Assembly (NCBI GenBank): GCA_963773315.1
Contig: CAVZAF010000005.1
Span: 806,001 to 870,000 of the forward strand
From: DATKAS01 sp963773315
GTDB taxonomy: Bacteria; Actinomycetota; Acidimicrobiia; Acidimicrobiales; DATKAS01
Length of the DNA: 64,000 bases
Reading direction: 5' to 3'
In this document: piece after piece, positions 17,710 to 27,105 of the stretch
Position numbering within the stretch: the first letter of the stretch is position 1
Layout: every line of letters starts with the position of its first letter
Translations under genes and position numbers: made by a program
The notes under the pieces: model-generated
Told to the model about the DNA's origin: nothing
Database searches by the model: none
The model's input: the letters and a program-made list of their open reading frames with translations, nothing else

Positions 17710-19120
17710 TGCGCGACCACCGGGATGCGAGTGCGGTGCCGTGCCGGCTCGAGCACCTCGATGAGCTCGCCCTGAAGGTGATGCGCAGCGGCGCCGGTGA
17801 CGCACACGCGCGGTAGCTGCCGGCACGGACCGGCGATGGTGGGGCGAAGTGCACGAGCTTGTTCTGCCGAGTGCGACCGGTTGTCAGGGTCGGGTTGCGC
17901 TTGCTCGGGCCCTCGACGACGACTTCTTCCTCGCGGCCGACCCTCGCCGTGTGCCGAGCGAGCGCGCTCCGCTCGACGACGACGCGCAGCCGTTCGAATC
18001 GCTCCGCGCTCACCTCGGGTGCGATGAATCGCTCGGTCATCGACGCCGCCTCCGTGCCCGGCCGCGGCGAGAAGATGAACGTGTACGCGCTGTCGTACCG
18101 CGCCTCGGCCACCACCTCGAGGGTGCGCTCGAAGTCGTCGTCGGTCTCGCCGGGGAAGCCGACGATGATGTCGGTGGTGACGGCGAGGTCGGGCACGGCC
18201 GCACGCGCCGCCGCGAGGCGTTCGAGGTAGCGAGCGGCGGTGTATCCGCGATGCATCGCCGCGAGCGTGCGATCGCTGCCTGACTGCAGCGGCAGGTGCA
18301 GGTGCTCGCACACCGCAGCCGTCGAGGCCATGGCCTCGATCGTCTCGGGGCGGAGGTCCTTGGGATGGGGGCTGGTGAACCGGACACGACGGATGCCGTC
18401 GACGGCCCCGACCGCCCGGAGCAGCTCACCGAAGAGCGGCCGCACAGCCGCGGTGCCACCTGCGCGCCGGGCTGCGAGCGTGAGGTCTCGGCCGTACGAG
18501 TTCACGTTCTGCCCGAGCAACGTCACCTCGGTGACGCCGTCGGCGGCCAGGCCCTCGACCTCGGCGACGAGCGCATCGAAGGGCCGGCTGATCTCAGGCC
18601 CGCGCACCGCGGGCACGATGCAGAACGCGGATGAATTGTCGCAACCGATCTGGATCGTGACCCACGCACTGTGGCCCTGCTCGCGCTTCGCCGGCAGCGC
18701 GGAGGGGAACGCCGCCACGTCGTCCGCGGCGGTCGCCTCGAGCACCTCGACGATCGGGCCCTCTCGGCGAGCGAGCTCGATCAAATCGGCAGCGCGATGG
18801 ACGTTGTGCGTGCCGAACACCACGTCGACCCACGGGGCCTTCGCGCGGATGCCCTCGGCCTCATTTTGGGCGAGGCACCCGCTCACGACGATCTGCATGC
18901 CGGGGCGACGGTCTTTGACCGCCTTGAGCACGCCGAGGTTGCCGTAGAGCTTGTTGTCCGCGTTCTCCCTGATGCAGCAGCTGTTGAGCACCACGACGTC
19001 GGCGTGCTCGGCGTCCGGCGCCGCAGTGAGACCATCGGCCTCGAGCAGGCCCGCGATGCGCTCGGAGTCGTGCTCGTTCATCTGACACCCGAAGGTGCGG
19101 ACGAAGTACGAGCGAGTCAC
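17706..19120 (-). CDS. miaB: tRNA methylthiotransferase MiaB (frameshift near 3' end; radical-SAM Cys variant)
   Basis: Radical-SAM enzyme that methylthiolates i6A37 in tRNA. The N-terminal cluster cysteines are Cys12 (FGCQMN), Cys48 (NSCCIRE) and Cys82 (SGCLAQ). The radical-SAM motif reads GCDNSSAFCIVP: Cys160 and Cys167 are present but the middle position 164 is Ser (TCC) where the family has Cys, either a real variant or a base error. A C-terminal TRAM domain follows (VCVTGAAAHHLQGELIEV). The frame breaks near 17806-17812; adding one base gives 471 aa ending at 17706. GTG start at 19120. Next gene is miaA. Confidence 0.88.
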
Positions 19121-19140
19121 CCGCTCAGGTTAGGCGTCGG

Positions 19141-19533
19141 TCAACCCGCCATCGCCCCACGAGGGGGAGGGGGCGCTTCGGAGGAGGTGTAGTCGAGGCT
19201 CGAGTCGGCGACCTCGCCGACATGGGCTCGAAGGTCGATGACATCGTGCGGCGCGATCGCCGCGGCGCCACGGTTGCGATCCTCCACGCGCAGCAGGATC
19301 GCTGTGCGCGTGGTGCCGTCGATGTCGACCTCGGTGAACGAGGGGATGCACACCGGGTCCATTCCCTCGCCCGCGACGTGATCGATCGTGATGGCGAGCG
19401 CCTTGATCGCCTGGTTCAGCGCCCCGGCGCCCACGACGGTGAGGACTGCATAACCCTCACGCCGGAGGAGCCCCGCGATCGCTCCGGCCACGGAGTTCGG
19501 ATGTGATCGGGTCGAGACTTTGAGCGTTTCCAT
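19141..19533 (-). CDS. SpoVS-family (Alba-like) protein with C-terminal extension
   Basis: Residues 1-88 match stage V sporulation protein S: METLKVSTRSHPNSVAGAIA, VVGAGALNQAIKALAITID, VCIPSFTEVDIDGTTRTAI. SpoVS has an Alba-like fold linked to nucleic-acid binding and, in sporulating Firmicutes, to coat and septum formation. Homologues occur in many non-sporulating bacteria with unknown roles. Here about 40 extra residues, Pro/Ala-rich at the end (SSEAPPPPRGAMAG), extend the usual ~86-aa length. The gene lies between recA and miaB on the same strand, after a likely terminator. Confidence 0.85.
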   Translation of the reverse strand: METLKVSTRSHPNSVAGAIAGLLRREGYAVLTVVGAGALNQAIKALAITIDHVAGEGMDPVCIPSFTEVDIDGTTRTAILLRVEDRNRGAAAIAPHDVIDLRAHVGEVADSSLDYTSSEAPPPPRGAMAG

Positions 19534-19630
19534 TCACCGTCGCGCTGCGTCGCCGAACCGACCGGTCTGGCCGGGTACTCCTCCTGACACACAGTCAACC
19601 ATGCGCTACCCCCTCGGGGCGAGCATGCCA

Positions 19631-19659
19631 GACCGCGGAGCGCGGTGCGAGGACCGCGG

Positions 19660-19661
<2 letters not shown>
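19631..19661 (-). terminator. Stem-loop after recA
   Basis: GACCGCGG (19631-19638) and CCGCGGTC (19654-19661) form a perfect 8-bp stem with a 15-nt loop that starts at the recA stop codon. There is no T-run, as is usual in high-GC actinobacteria, so it may be a weak terminator or an RNA-stability element. Confidence 0.4.
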
Positions 19662-20722
<1,061 letters not shown>

Positions 20723-20782
20723 GCGTCGTCCTTTCGTCACTGCCAACCGCCCCCCGGCGGTCGCACTTGGGCTTGGAAGGCG

Positions 20783-20805
20783 ACCGTACAGAGGGGGTGT
20801 GACAT
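20783..20805 (-). promoter_or_regulatory. LexA-independent DNA-damage promoter of recA (RecA_NDp/PafBC type)
   Basis: On the minus strand the sequence reads ATGTCACAC, eight bases, TACGGT. This fits the actinobacterial damage promoter pattern TTGTCRGTG-N8-TANNNT except at the first and the RGTG positions. It predicts a start about 50 nt before the recA GTG. An almost identical 23-bp element precedes the DUF222/HNH gene at 33321. Confidence 0.6.
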
Positions 20806-20880
20806 TCCCTGCTGATGGTCGCCAGGGCTCCTGCCGAGGGGTCGCCAGGGCTCCTGCCGTTGGACGACATGACTGTAGTT

Positions 20881-20896
20881 TCGAACAACTGTTCGG
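20881..20896. promoter_or_regulatory. LexA box upstream of recA
   Basis: TCGAACAACTGTTCGG carries intact half-sites CGAAC and GTTCG. It lies about 160 bp upstream of the recA start, distal to the LexA-independent motif, the same two-promoter order described for mycobacterial recA. Confidence 0.85.
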
Positions 20897-20974
20897 TCAA
20901 GGACCAGAGACCGCCTAGGCATTCTCGTCACGGAAGGCCGCCACGGATGGCGGGTCATCCGCGCGAGTTGACAG

Positions 20975-21754
20975 CTACGAGCTGCGGCGGGGGTCCCAGC
21001 GGAAGCGGCGCACGGCCACGACGGCGCCGACGATGCCCCACGCGGCCACCACGGCGAGGTCGTTCCAGTTCCACCCATGCGCCATGCCATGGGCGAGCCG
21101 AGGGTCGAACGCGGAGAACACCGCGTTCACGAAGTGGCGCACCGGGAAGAAGTCGCCGATTGTGGTCAGGACCGAGTCGTCCTTCACCGGGAAGAAGACA
21201 CCCGAGATGAACAGGATCGGGAAGAGGATCCCGTTCACGATCGCTGGGGCGGCGTCCGCGTGGGGGATGACCGCAGCCAACGCCACACCGAGTGCGCAGA
21301 ACGCTGCCGTACCGACCACCAGAGACACGACGAGCGCGCCCCAGTGCCCGGGGAAGGTCACGTCGAACAACGCGACCGCGATGCTCAGCAGGATCGCGGT
21401 GAGCACCCCCGCGACGACGATCGAGTTGAGGAGCAGGCCGCCGAAGAGCGACGTCGCGGGGAGCGGCGTGCCATGGAGCCGCTTGAGCACGCCCTCGTCG
21501 CGCCGGATGCACACCGTCATCGCGAGGTTCGTGAACGAGGCACTGATCACGCCGAAGCACAAGATCCCCGCGATGTAGTACTGGTTCCACTTCAGCCCGC
21601 CGAGGAAGTCGATGGTGCTGCCCGTGTTCAGCGAGCCGAAGAGAAGCAGGAACACCACCGGGAAGGCGAACGTGAAGACGGCCGACGCGGGATTGCGCCA
21701 GTAGCTCTTCTGCTCGTAGCGGAGCTGGTGTGCGGACATCGCCACCGTGTTCAT
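20975..21754 (-). CDS. ABC-2 type exporter permease
   Basis: A 259-aa integral membrane protein with about six hydrophobic segments (SAVFTFAFPVVFLLLFGSL, GILCFGVISASFTNLAM, LLNSIVVAGVLTAILLSIAV, IVNGILFPILFISGVFFP) and the ABC-2 motif FFPVRHFVNAVF. It pairs with the ATPase directly upstream: its ATG at 21754 overlaps that stop (ATGA). Such two-gene exporters move drugs, lipids or polysaccharide; no substrate can be inferred. Just downstream is the recA promoter region. Confidence 0.88.
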   Translation of the reverse strand: MNTVAMSAHQLRYEQKSYWRNPASAVFTFAFPVVFLLLFGSLNTGSTIDFLGGLKWNQYYIAGILCFGVISASFTNLAMTVCIRRDEGVLKRLHGTPLPATSLFGGLLLNSIVVAGVLTAILLSIAVALFDVTFPGHWGALVVSLVVGTAAFCALGVALAAVIPHADAAPAIVNGILFPILFISGVFFPVKDDSVLTTIGDFFPVRHFVNAVFSAFDPRLAHGMAHGWNWNDLAVVAAWGIVGAVVAVRRFRWDPRRSS

Positions 21755-22653
21755 TCGGTGACCTCCGCCGACGTGAGCTCGAGGTACACGTCCTCGAGCG
21801 ACGGCCGGTCGACCGTCAGCCCGACCAGGTCGACGCCTCGATCGAGGGCCCACGAAGTGAGCGCGTGCAGCACCCGCACCTCGTCGCTCGTCTCGAGCTC
21901 GTACATCCCGTGGCTGTCACGGATGGCCCCGATCGGCAACGATGCGGCGTCGACGTCGCCCGGAACCGCGAACCGAATGCGCACCGCGGCCTCTGATCGA
22001 CCCCCGATGGTCTCCGGGGTGCCGGAAGCGACGATCTCGCCGCGGTTGATCACGACGACGCGGTCGGCGAGGTGCTGGGCCTCGTCCATGTAGTGGGTCG
22101 TGAGGATGATCGTCGTGCCCTCACCCCGGAGCCGGTCGACGAGCTCCCACGCGCCGCGTCGAGCGGACGGATCGAACCCAGTCGTGGGTTCATCGAGGAA
22201 GAGGAGCTCCGGTGCGCCGATGATGCCGAGAGCGACATCGAGGCGACGTTGCTGGCCCCCTGAGAGGGTCTTCGCTCGCGCATCGGCCTTCTCGACGAGT
22301 CCCACGAGCTCGAGCACCTCGTCCACGCCACGAGGTTTCGGGTAGTAGCCGGCGTTGCGCTCGAGCACCTCGCGCACCTTGAGATACGGCTCCACGACGG
22401 CACCCTGGAGCACCATCCCGATGCGCTCCCGCCACTGGCGATCCGCGTGCGCGGGATCCACATCGAGCACGCTCACGCTGCCGGTGGTCCTCTCGAGGAA
22501 TCCTTCGAGGATCTCGAGCGTCGTCGTCTTGCCGGCGCCGTTGGGTCCCAGGAGCGCGAACACCTCGCCGCGCTCCACCGTGAAGTCGATGCCACGGACC
22601 GCCTCGAGCGGTCCGTATCGCTTCACGAGCCCAGTGACTTCGACGGCCGGCAC
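21751..22653 (-). CDS. ABC exporter ATP-binding protein
   Basis: DrrA/CcmA-type ATPase, 300 aa: Walker A LLGPNGAGKTTT, Q-loop MVLQGAV, signature LSGGQQRRLDVALG, Walker B ELLFLDEPTTGFDP and H-loop TTHYMDEAQ. The C-terminal ~70 residues form the extra domain seen in DrrA-like exporters. Works with the following permease as a homodimer pair in the membrane. It is divergent from the alpha/beta hydrolase at 22733; an imperfect palindrome lies between them. Confidence 0.92.
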   Translation of the reverse strand: MPAVEVTGLVKRYGPLEAVRGIDFTVERGEVFALLGPNGAGKTTTLEILEGFLERTTGSVSVLDVDPAHADRQWRERIGMVLQGAVVEPYLKVREVLERNAGYYPKPRGVDEVLELVGLVEKADARAKTLSGGQQRRLDVALGIIGAPELLFLDEPTTGFDPSARRGAWELVDRLRGEGTTIILTTHYMDEAQHLADRVVVINRGEIVASGTPETIGGRSEAAVRIRFAVPGDVDAASLPIGAIRDSHGMYELETSDEVRVLHALTSWALDRGVDLVGLTVDRPSLEDVYLELTSAEVTE

Positions 22654-22671
22654 TTCGGCGACGGTACCTCC

Positions 22672-22692
22672 CTGTTCAACTCAGGAGAACAG
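22672..22692. promoter_or_regulatory. Candidate operator in divergent promoter region
   Basis: CTGTTC and GAACAG form a 6-bp inverted repeat with a 9-base spacer, between the ABC exporter gene and the hydrolase gene. The binding protein is unknown; chance is possible at this size. Confidence 0.3.
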
Positions 22693-22732
22693 CAGGGCGG
22701 ACGTGACACCGCGATGGGCGCAGAGTCTTTGC

Positions 22733-23662
22733 ATGACGAAGGTGCTGAAGCTCAAGAACGTGCCCAAGGCCAAGCCGCTCGACGAGTGGCAGTCGGTTGC
22801 AGTCGAGCTGCTGGGAACGCAGACCCGCATCGTCCAGGGCAAGCACTCGTACCACCGTGTGATCGAGTGCGGCGACAGCAGTGGCGAGCCCCTGATCCTG
22901 ATCCACGGCATCGGCGGCCACGCGGAGACCTACGCGCGCAGCCTCCACAACCTGGCGAACAACGGGTTCCACGTCTACGCGATCGATGCTCTGTTCCATG
23001 GCTTCAGCCAGAAGGACGGATGGGACGAGGAGCGGTGGACCGAGCTGCAGGCCGACGGGCTCGCGGACCTCATCCAGGCGCTGGGCCACGACTACGCGGA
23101 CATCGAGGGCGAGTCGATGGGCGGCGCGATCACCTTCGAGTTCGGCATGCGCCATCCCGAGCTCGCGGGGAAGCTCGTCATGAACACCGGATTCGGCCCT
23201 GTCGACCTCAAGAAGACCGACTTCAAGCAGAACCCGGGCGGGGGCTCGACGCTGCAGGAGCTCTCACAGCAATCGGTCGTGAGCCCCACGTTCGAGAACG
23301 TGCGCAAGCGGATGGAGTGGCTCGTCGCGAGCCCCGAGCGCATGACGGACGAGATGGTTCAGATCCGGCTGCGCCTGTACTCGTTCCCCGAGATCTACGA
23401 GTCGATGCAGCGGGTGTACCGCATCGGCCGTCCATGGACCCGCAAGCTCCGGTTCACCGAGGACGACGTCCAGACTTTCAAGCCCGAGGCCCTCGTGTTC
23501 TGGACCGAGCACAACCCGGGCCAGGCGCCCGACTACGGCGAGTACGTCGCGGGCCTGATCCCCGGAGCGTCCTTCTACAACATGCTCGACGCCGCGCACT
23601 GGCCGCAGTGGGAGAAGCCCGAGGAGCACGACCAGGTGCTCATCGAGTTCATCAAGGGCTGA
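22733..23662 (+). CDS. Alpha/beta hydrolase, meta-cleavage-product hydrolase type
   Basis: A 309-aa hydrolase likely to cleave a carbon-carbon or ester bond in an aromatic catabolic intermediate. Seen: oxyanion motif LIHGIGGHAETYAR, nucleophile Ser128 in GESMGG and catalytic His289 in DAAHWPQWEKP, the style of HsaD/BphD enzymes. In the acid region it reads FWTEHNPGQ, while its paralogue at 59750 has LWGDHNPGQ. ATG at 22733 lies 79 nt from the divergent ABC gene. It begins the catabolic block and is followed by a convergent Rieske beta subunit. Confidence 0.82.
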   Translation: MTKVLKLKNVPKAKPLDEWQSVAVELLGTQTRIVQGKHSYHRVIECGDSSGEPLILIHGIGGHAETYARSLHNLANNGFHVYAIDALFHGFSQKDGWDEERWTELQADGLADLIQALGHDYADIEGESMGGAITFEFGMRHPELAGKLVMNTGFGPVDLKKTDFKQNPGGGSTLQELSQQSVVSPTFENVRKRMEWLVASPERMTDEMVQIRLRLYSFPEIYESMQRVYRIGRPWTRKLRFTEDDVQTFKPEALVFWTEHNPGQAPDYGEYVAGLIPGASFYNMLDAAHWPQWEKPEEHDQVLIEFIKG

Positions 23663-23677
23663 ACATCTACCTGCTGA

Positions 23678-24223
23678 CTAGAAGAACGAGCTGAGGTTCT
23701 TCGCCAGCAGCGTCGACTGATCGAGGATGATCTTGCGCCGCGCGATCTGCCAGCCATAGGCGTTGGCCGCGCGGCGCAGGCGATCGAACCGCTTGCCGAC
23801 GAAGAGATCCATCTCGCGCTCGAGCCGGGTGCGGTAGAGCAGGAACGAGGTCTCGACGTCGAACTCGTTCCGATCCTCGGTCGCGGACACTCGGAGGTTC
23901 GTCACGAGGTGACGTGTGCGTGACGGAGGATCCTCTGCCCACGCCATGCCGGTCTGCAACCGGAACAGCCTTTGCGTGAGGTGCTCTTTGGTCTCGTCGA
24001 AGAACGCCGCTTCGTCTGGCGCCGAGATCTCGCGATCGAGCTCGCGTGCGAGTCGATTCGCGCGTGTCGGCATCCAGTAGTGGACGTCGTCTGTCATCAG
24101 CTCGAGCCACTCCTCGAAGCGACGCTCGTCGAGGAGGTCGGCCTCGTCGAGCATGAACTGCTCGATGTCGTAGTAGAGCTCCATGTCGACCCGGGCGCGG
24201 GTCCTCGATGCCTGCACGGCCAT
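23678..24223 (-). CDS. Ring-hydroxylating dioxygenase beta subunit (type A)
   Basis: Structural beta subunit (NTF2-like fold) of a Rieske oxygenase, 181 aa. Diagnostic segments: DDVHYWMPTRANR, TGMAWAEDPPSRTRHLVTN, FLLYRTRLER and the C-terminal LDQSTLLAKNLSSFF. It resembles the beta subunit at 39453 more than those at 34607, 53098 and 60708, which carry HYFMP and LEQT. No alpha subunit is adjacent, so it may pair with the alpha at 29487. It is divergent from the acetaldehyde dehydrogenase gene, with an inverted repeat between. The ATG at 24223 is preferred over an upstream one that adds a basic tail. Confidence 0.88.
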   Translation of the reverse strand: MAVQASRTRARVDMELYYDIEQFMLDEADLLDERRFEEWLELMTDDVHYWMPTRANRLARELDREISAPDEAAFFDETKEHLTQRLFRLQTGMAWAEDPPSRTRHLVTNLRVSATEDRNEFDVETSFLLYRTRLEREMDLFVGKRFDRLRRAANAYGWQIARRKIILDQSTLLAKNLSSFF

Positions 24224-24262
24224 ACCGTCGAGTGTGCGCGGCTCGTGCGGCCTGCGCACGTG

Positions 24263-24287
24263 AGCGGTTTCGTCCGGTGGAACCGCT
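24263..24287. promoter_or_regulatory. Inverted repeat, candidate operator
   Basis: AGCGGTT (24263-24269) and AACCGCT (24281-24287) are perfect 7-bp arms around an 11-base spacer, midway between divergent starts of the beta subunit and the acetaldehyde dehydrogenase. This is where a regulator of both directions would bind; the neighbouring TetR or IclR proteins are candidates. Confidence 0.4.
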
Positions 24288-24325
24288 TCCTTCCCTCATC
24301 GCGCACGTCGGGGCACGCTCCCGGG

Positions 24326-25224
24326 GTGAAGGCGACCGCCGCGATCGTCGGCTCCGGCAACATCGGCACCGATCTCCTCTACAAGCTCCTGCGCTCGGAG
24401 TGGATCGAACCCGTTGCCATGGTCGGCGTCGAGCCCGAATCGGAAGGGCTCGGGCGGGCGCGGGCCGCCGGCGTCGAGGCGTCGCACGAAGGCGTCGACT
24501 GGTTGCTTGCACGCGACAACAAACCCGATCTCGTGTTCGAGGCGACCTCTGCCTACGTGCACGTGCGCAACGCGCCCCGCTACCGGGAGGCGGGCATCCA
24601 TGCGATCGACCTCACCCCGGCGGCGAGAGGCCCGTACGTGATCCCTCCGGTGAACCTCATGGAGCACATCACCGAGCCCAACGTGAACATGGTGACCTGC
24701 GGCGGCCAAGCCACGATCCCGATGGTCTACGCGGTTTCGCGGTGCGTTCCTGTCGCGTACGCGGAGATCGTGGCGACCGTGGCGTCGAAGTCCGCCGGTC
24801 CCGGCACCAGAGCCAACATCGACGAGTTCACGAGCACCACGTCGGCTGCCGTCGAGTCGATCGGGGGGCTGATCGCGGCAAGGCGATCATCATCCTCAAC
24901 CCCGCAGAGCCCCCCCTGATCATGCGGGACACGATCTTCTGCTCGCTGCCCGAGGGCGTCGACGAGCAGAAGGTCGGCACATCCATCGTCGACATGGTCG
25001 CCGAGGTGCAGCAGTACGTGCCCGGGTACCGCCTCCGTTCAGAGCCTCAGTTCGATCCGCCCGGGGTGTTCGGCGAGCACGGCCGCGTGGCGATCTTCCT
25101 CGAGGTGGAAGGAGCAGGCGACTTCCTCCCCTCCTACTCTGGGAACCTCGACATCATGACGGCCGCGGCGACGAAGGTCGGTGAGGTGATCGCCCGGCAC
25201 CTGCTGGAGGAGGCGCCTCGATGA
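24326..25224 (+). CDS. mhpF: Acetaldehyde dehydrogenase, acylating (one frameshift)
   Basis: Converts acetaldehyde to acetyl-CoA with NAD and CoA, channelled from the aldolase. Seen: Rossmann motif AAIVGSGNIGTDLLYK, catalytic Cys in NMVTCGGQATIPM and, after the frame break, GKAIIILNPAEPPLIMRDTI. The run of six G at 24863-24868 should be seven; adding one G gives VESIGGADRGKAII and a 299-aa protein of family length. GTG start at 24326. The stop overlaps the hydratase start by 4 nt, and the aldolase follows, the standard MhpDEF/BphHIJ set. The symbol is by homology. Confidence 0.9.
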
Positions 25225-26009
25225 CGACCGCGCAAGCAGCGGCGGACCGCTTGTGGGAAGCCGAACAGTCAGGAGTCACGATCGATCCTCTGCTCGGTGA
25301 GATCAAGGACGGAGACGTCGAGGCCGCGTACGAGGTGCAGCTCATCAACACCGAGCGCGCCACGTCCCTCGGTCGCCGTCTGATCGGCCGCAAGATCGGC
25401 CTCACATCGCTCGCGGTTCAGGAGCAGTTCGGCGTGTACGAGCCCGACTTCGGCGCGCTGTTCGCCGACACTTGCTACGGCGACGCCGAGCCGATCCCCG
25501 CGCGGAAGGTGCTGCAGTCGCGCGTCGAGGGTGAGGTCGCGATCGTGCTCTCGCGCGATCTCCCCCATGCCGACACGACCATCGTCGAGATGATGTCGGC
25601 GGTCGACTATGTCGTGCCCGCAATCGAAGTGGTCGCGTCGCGGATCACCGACTGGAAGATCTCCATCGTCGACACGATCGCGGACAACGCGAGCTCCGGA
25701 GCCTTCGTGCTCGGGAACCGACCGGTGCGGCTGCGTGACGTCGACCTGCGCACCTGCAAGATGCAGATGACGATCGACGGGCAGGTCGCGTCCGAAGGCG
25801 TCGGCGAGGCCTGCCTCGGGCATCCGTTGAACGCCGCACTGTGGCTCGCTCGCACGATGGCAACGCGCGGCACGCCGATGCGCGCCGGCGACGTGATCAT
25901 GAGTGGCGCGCTGGGTCGCATGGCATCGATCAGCGTGGGCCAACGCGCAGAGGTCAACATCGAAGGGCTCGGCTCCGTCCGAGCGGTGATCAGCGCAGAG
26001 GAGTCCTGA
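25221..26009 (+). CDS. mhpD: 2-keto-4-pentenoate hydratase
   Basis: Adds water to 2-hydroxypenta-2,4-dienoate, giving 4-hydroxy-2-oxovalerate. The 262-aa protein has the family blocks GRKIGLTSLAVQEQFGVYEP, QSRVEGEVAIVL (metal-binding acidic residues) and LGHPLNAALWLA. ATG start overlaps the dehydrogenase stop, and the stop TGA overlaps the aldolase ATG by one base, so translation is coupled across the three enzymes. Confidence 0.93.
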   Translation: MTTAQAAADRLWEAEQSGVTIDPLLGEIKDGDVEAAYEVQLINTERATSLGRRLIGRKIGLTSLAVQEQFGVYEPDFGALFADTCYGDAEPIPARKVLQSRVEGEVAIVLSRDLPHADTTIVEMMSAVDYVVPAIEVVASRITDWKISIVDTIADNASSGAFVLGNRPVRLRDVDLRTCKMQMTIDGQVASEGVGEACLGHPLNAALWLARTMATRGTPMRAGDVIMSGALGRMASISVGQRAEVNIEGLGSVRAVISAEES

Positions 26010-27079
26010 TGGCCGGCCGTTCCCCCGCCTACGGCGCTCGTCGTTACTCGGACGAGCTCGACTTCCGGATGACCGACTCGAGCCTGCGCGACGGGTCGCA
26101 CGCGAAGCGCCACCGGTTCACCACCGAGCACGTCCGCGACATCGTCGCCGGCCTCGACGCGGCGGGCATGCCGGTCATCGAGGTCACCCACGGCGACGGC
26201 CTCGGTGGCTCTTCCTACAACTACGGCTTCTCGCTCACCGACGAGCGCGAGCTCATGGCCACCGCGGTGAAGGCCGCGTCGCGAGCAAAGATTGCCGCGC
26301 TGATGCTTCCCGGCGTCGGCACCAAGGACGACATCAAGTTCCTCGCCGACGCGGGCGTGTCGATCGTGCGCATCGCCACGCACTGCACCGAGGCCGACAT
26401 CTCGATCCAGCACTTCGGGCTCGCCCGCGAGCTCGGCCTCGAGACGGTGGGCTTCTTGATGATGGCCCACACGAGCGATCCCGACTCGCTGGCCGTGCAG
26501 GCGCGGATCATGGCCGACGCCGGCTGCGAGTGCGTCTACGTCGTCGACTCCGCGGGCGCGCTGATCCTCGACCAGGTCGGCGAGCGCGTCGCAGCGTTGG
26601 TCGCCGAGCTCGGCGACGACGCGCAGGTCGGCTTCCATGGCCACGAGAACCTCGCCCTCGGCGTCGCGAACAGCCTCGTCGCCCATCGTGCCGGCGCGGT
26701 GCAGATCGACGGCTCGACCCGTCGCTTCGGCGCCGGCGCCGGCAACACCCCCTGCGAAGCGCTCGCCGCGGTTGCCGACCGACTCGGCATCCAGACCGGC
26801 ATCGACGTCCTCGCGCTCATCGACGTCGCCGAGGACGTCGTGCGACCCGCCATGGACGGCGAGTGCCTCCTCGACCGCCTCGCGCTCATCATGGGCTACG
26901 CCGGCGTGTATTCAAGCTTCTTGAAGCACGCGTACCGGGCGGCCGAGCGCTACGACGTGTCGGGCGCCGAGATCCTCCTGCGCTGCGCGGAGCGCAAGCT
27001 CGTGGGAGGGCAAGAGGATCAGATCATCGACGTAGCCGTCGAGATCGCGAACGGACACGCGCTGAGCCCATCACGCTGA
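26009..27079 (+). CDS. mhpE: 4-hydroxy-2-oxovalerate aldolase
   Basis: Metal-dependent class II aldolase splitting 4-hydroxy-2-oxovalerate to pyruvate and acetaldehyde. The 356-aa protein shows SLRDGSHAKRHRFTTEHV with the catalytic Asp and His, EVTHGDGLGGSSYNYGF, the metal histidines in GFHGHENLALG and the communication-domain end YAGVYSSFLKHA. It forms a complex with the acylating dehydrogenase in known systems; both genes are present here. The SDR gene follows after 26 nt with its own strong ribosome site. Confidence 0.95.
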   Translation: MAGRSPAYGARRYSDELDFRMTDSSLRDGSHAKRHRFTTEHVRDIVAGLDAAGMPVIEVTHGDGLGGSSYNYGFSLTDERELMATAVKAASRAKIAALMLPGVGTKDDIKFLADAGVSIVRIATHCTEADISIQHFGLARELGLETVGFLMMAHTSDPDSLAVQARIMADAGCECVYVVDSAGALILDQVGERVAALVAELGDDAQVGFHGHENLALGVANSLVAHRAGAVQIDGSTRRFGAGAGNTPCEALAAVADRLGIQTGIDVLALIDVAEDVVRPAMDGECLLDRLALIMGYAGVYSSFLKHAYRAAERYDVSGAEILLRCAERKLVGGQEDQIIDVAVEIANGHALSPSR

Positions 27080-27105
27080 GCGCCGCGGAGCCGAGAGGAG
27101 ACGTC

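Noticed and set aside
24326..25224. Acetaldehyde dehydrogenase as a pseudogene
   Set aside because: The only lesion is a G6 run that should be G7; motifs on both sides are intact and the partner genes are whole.
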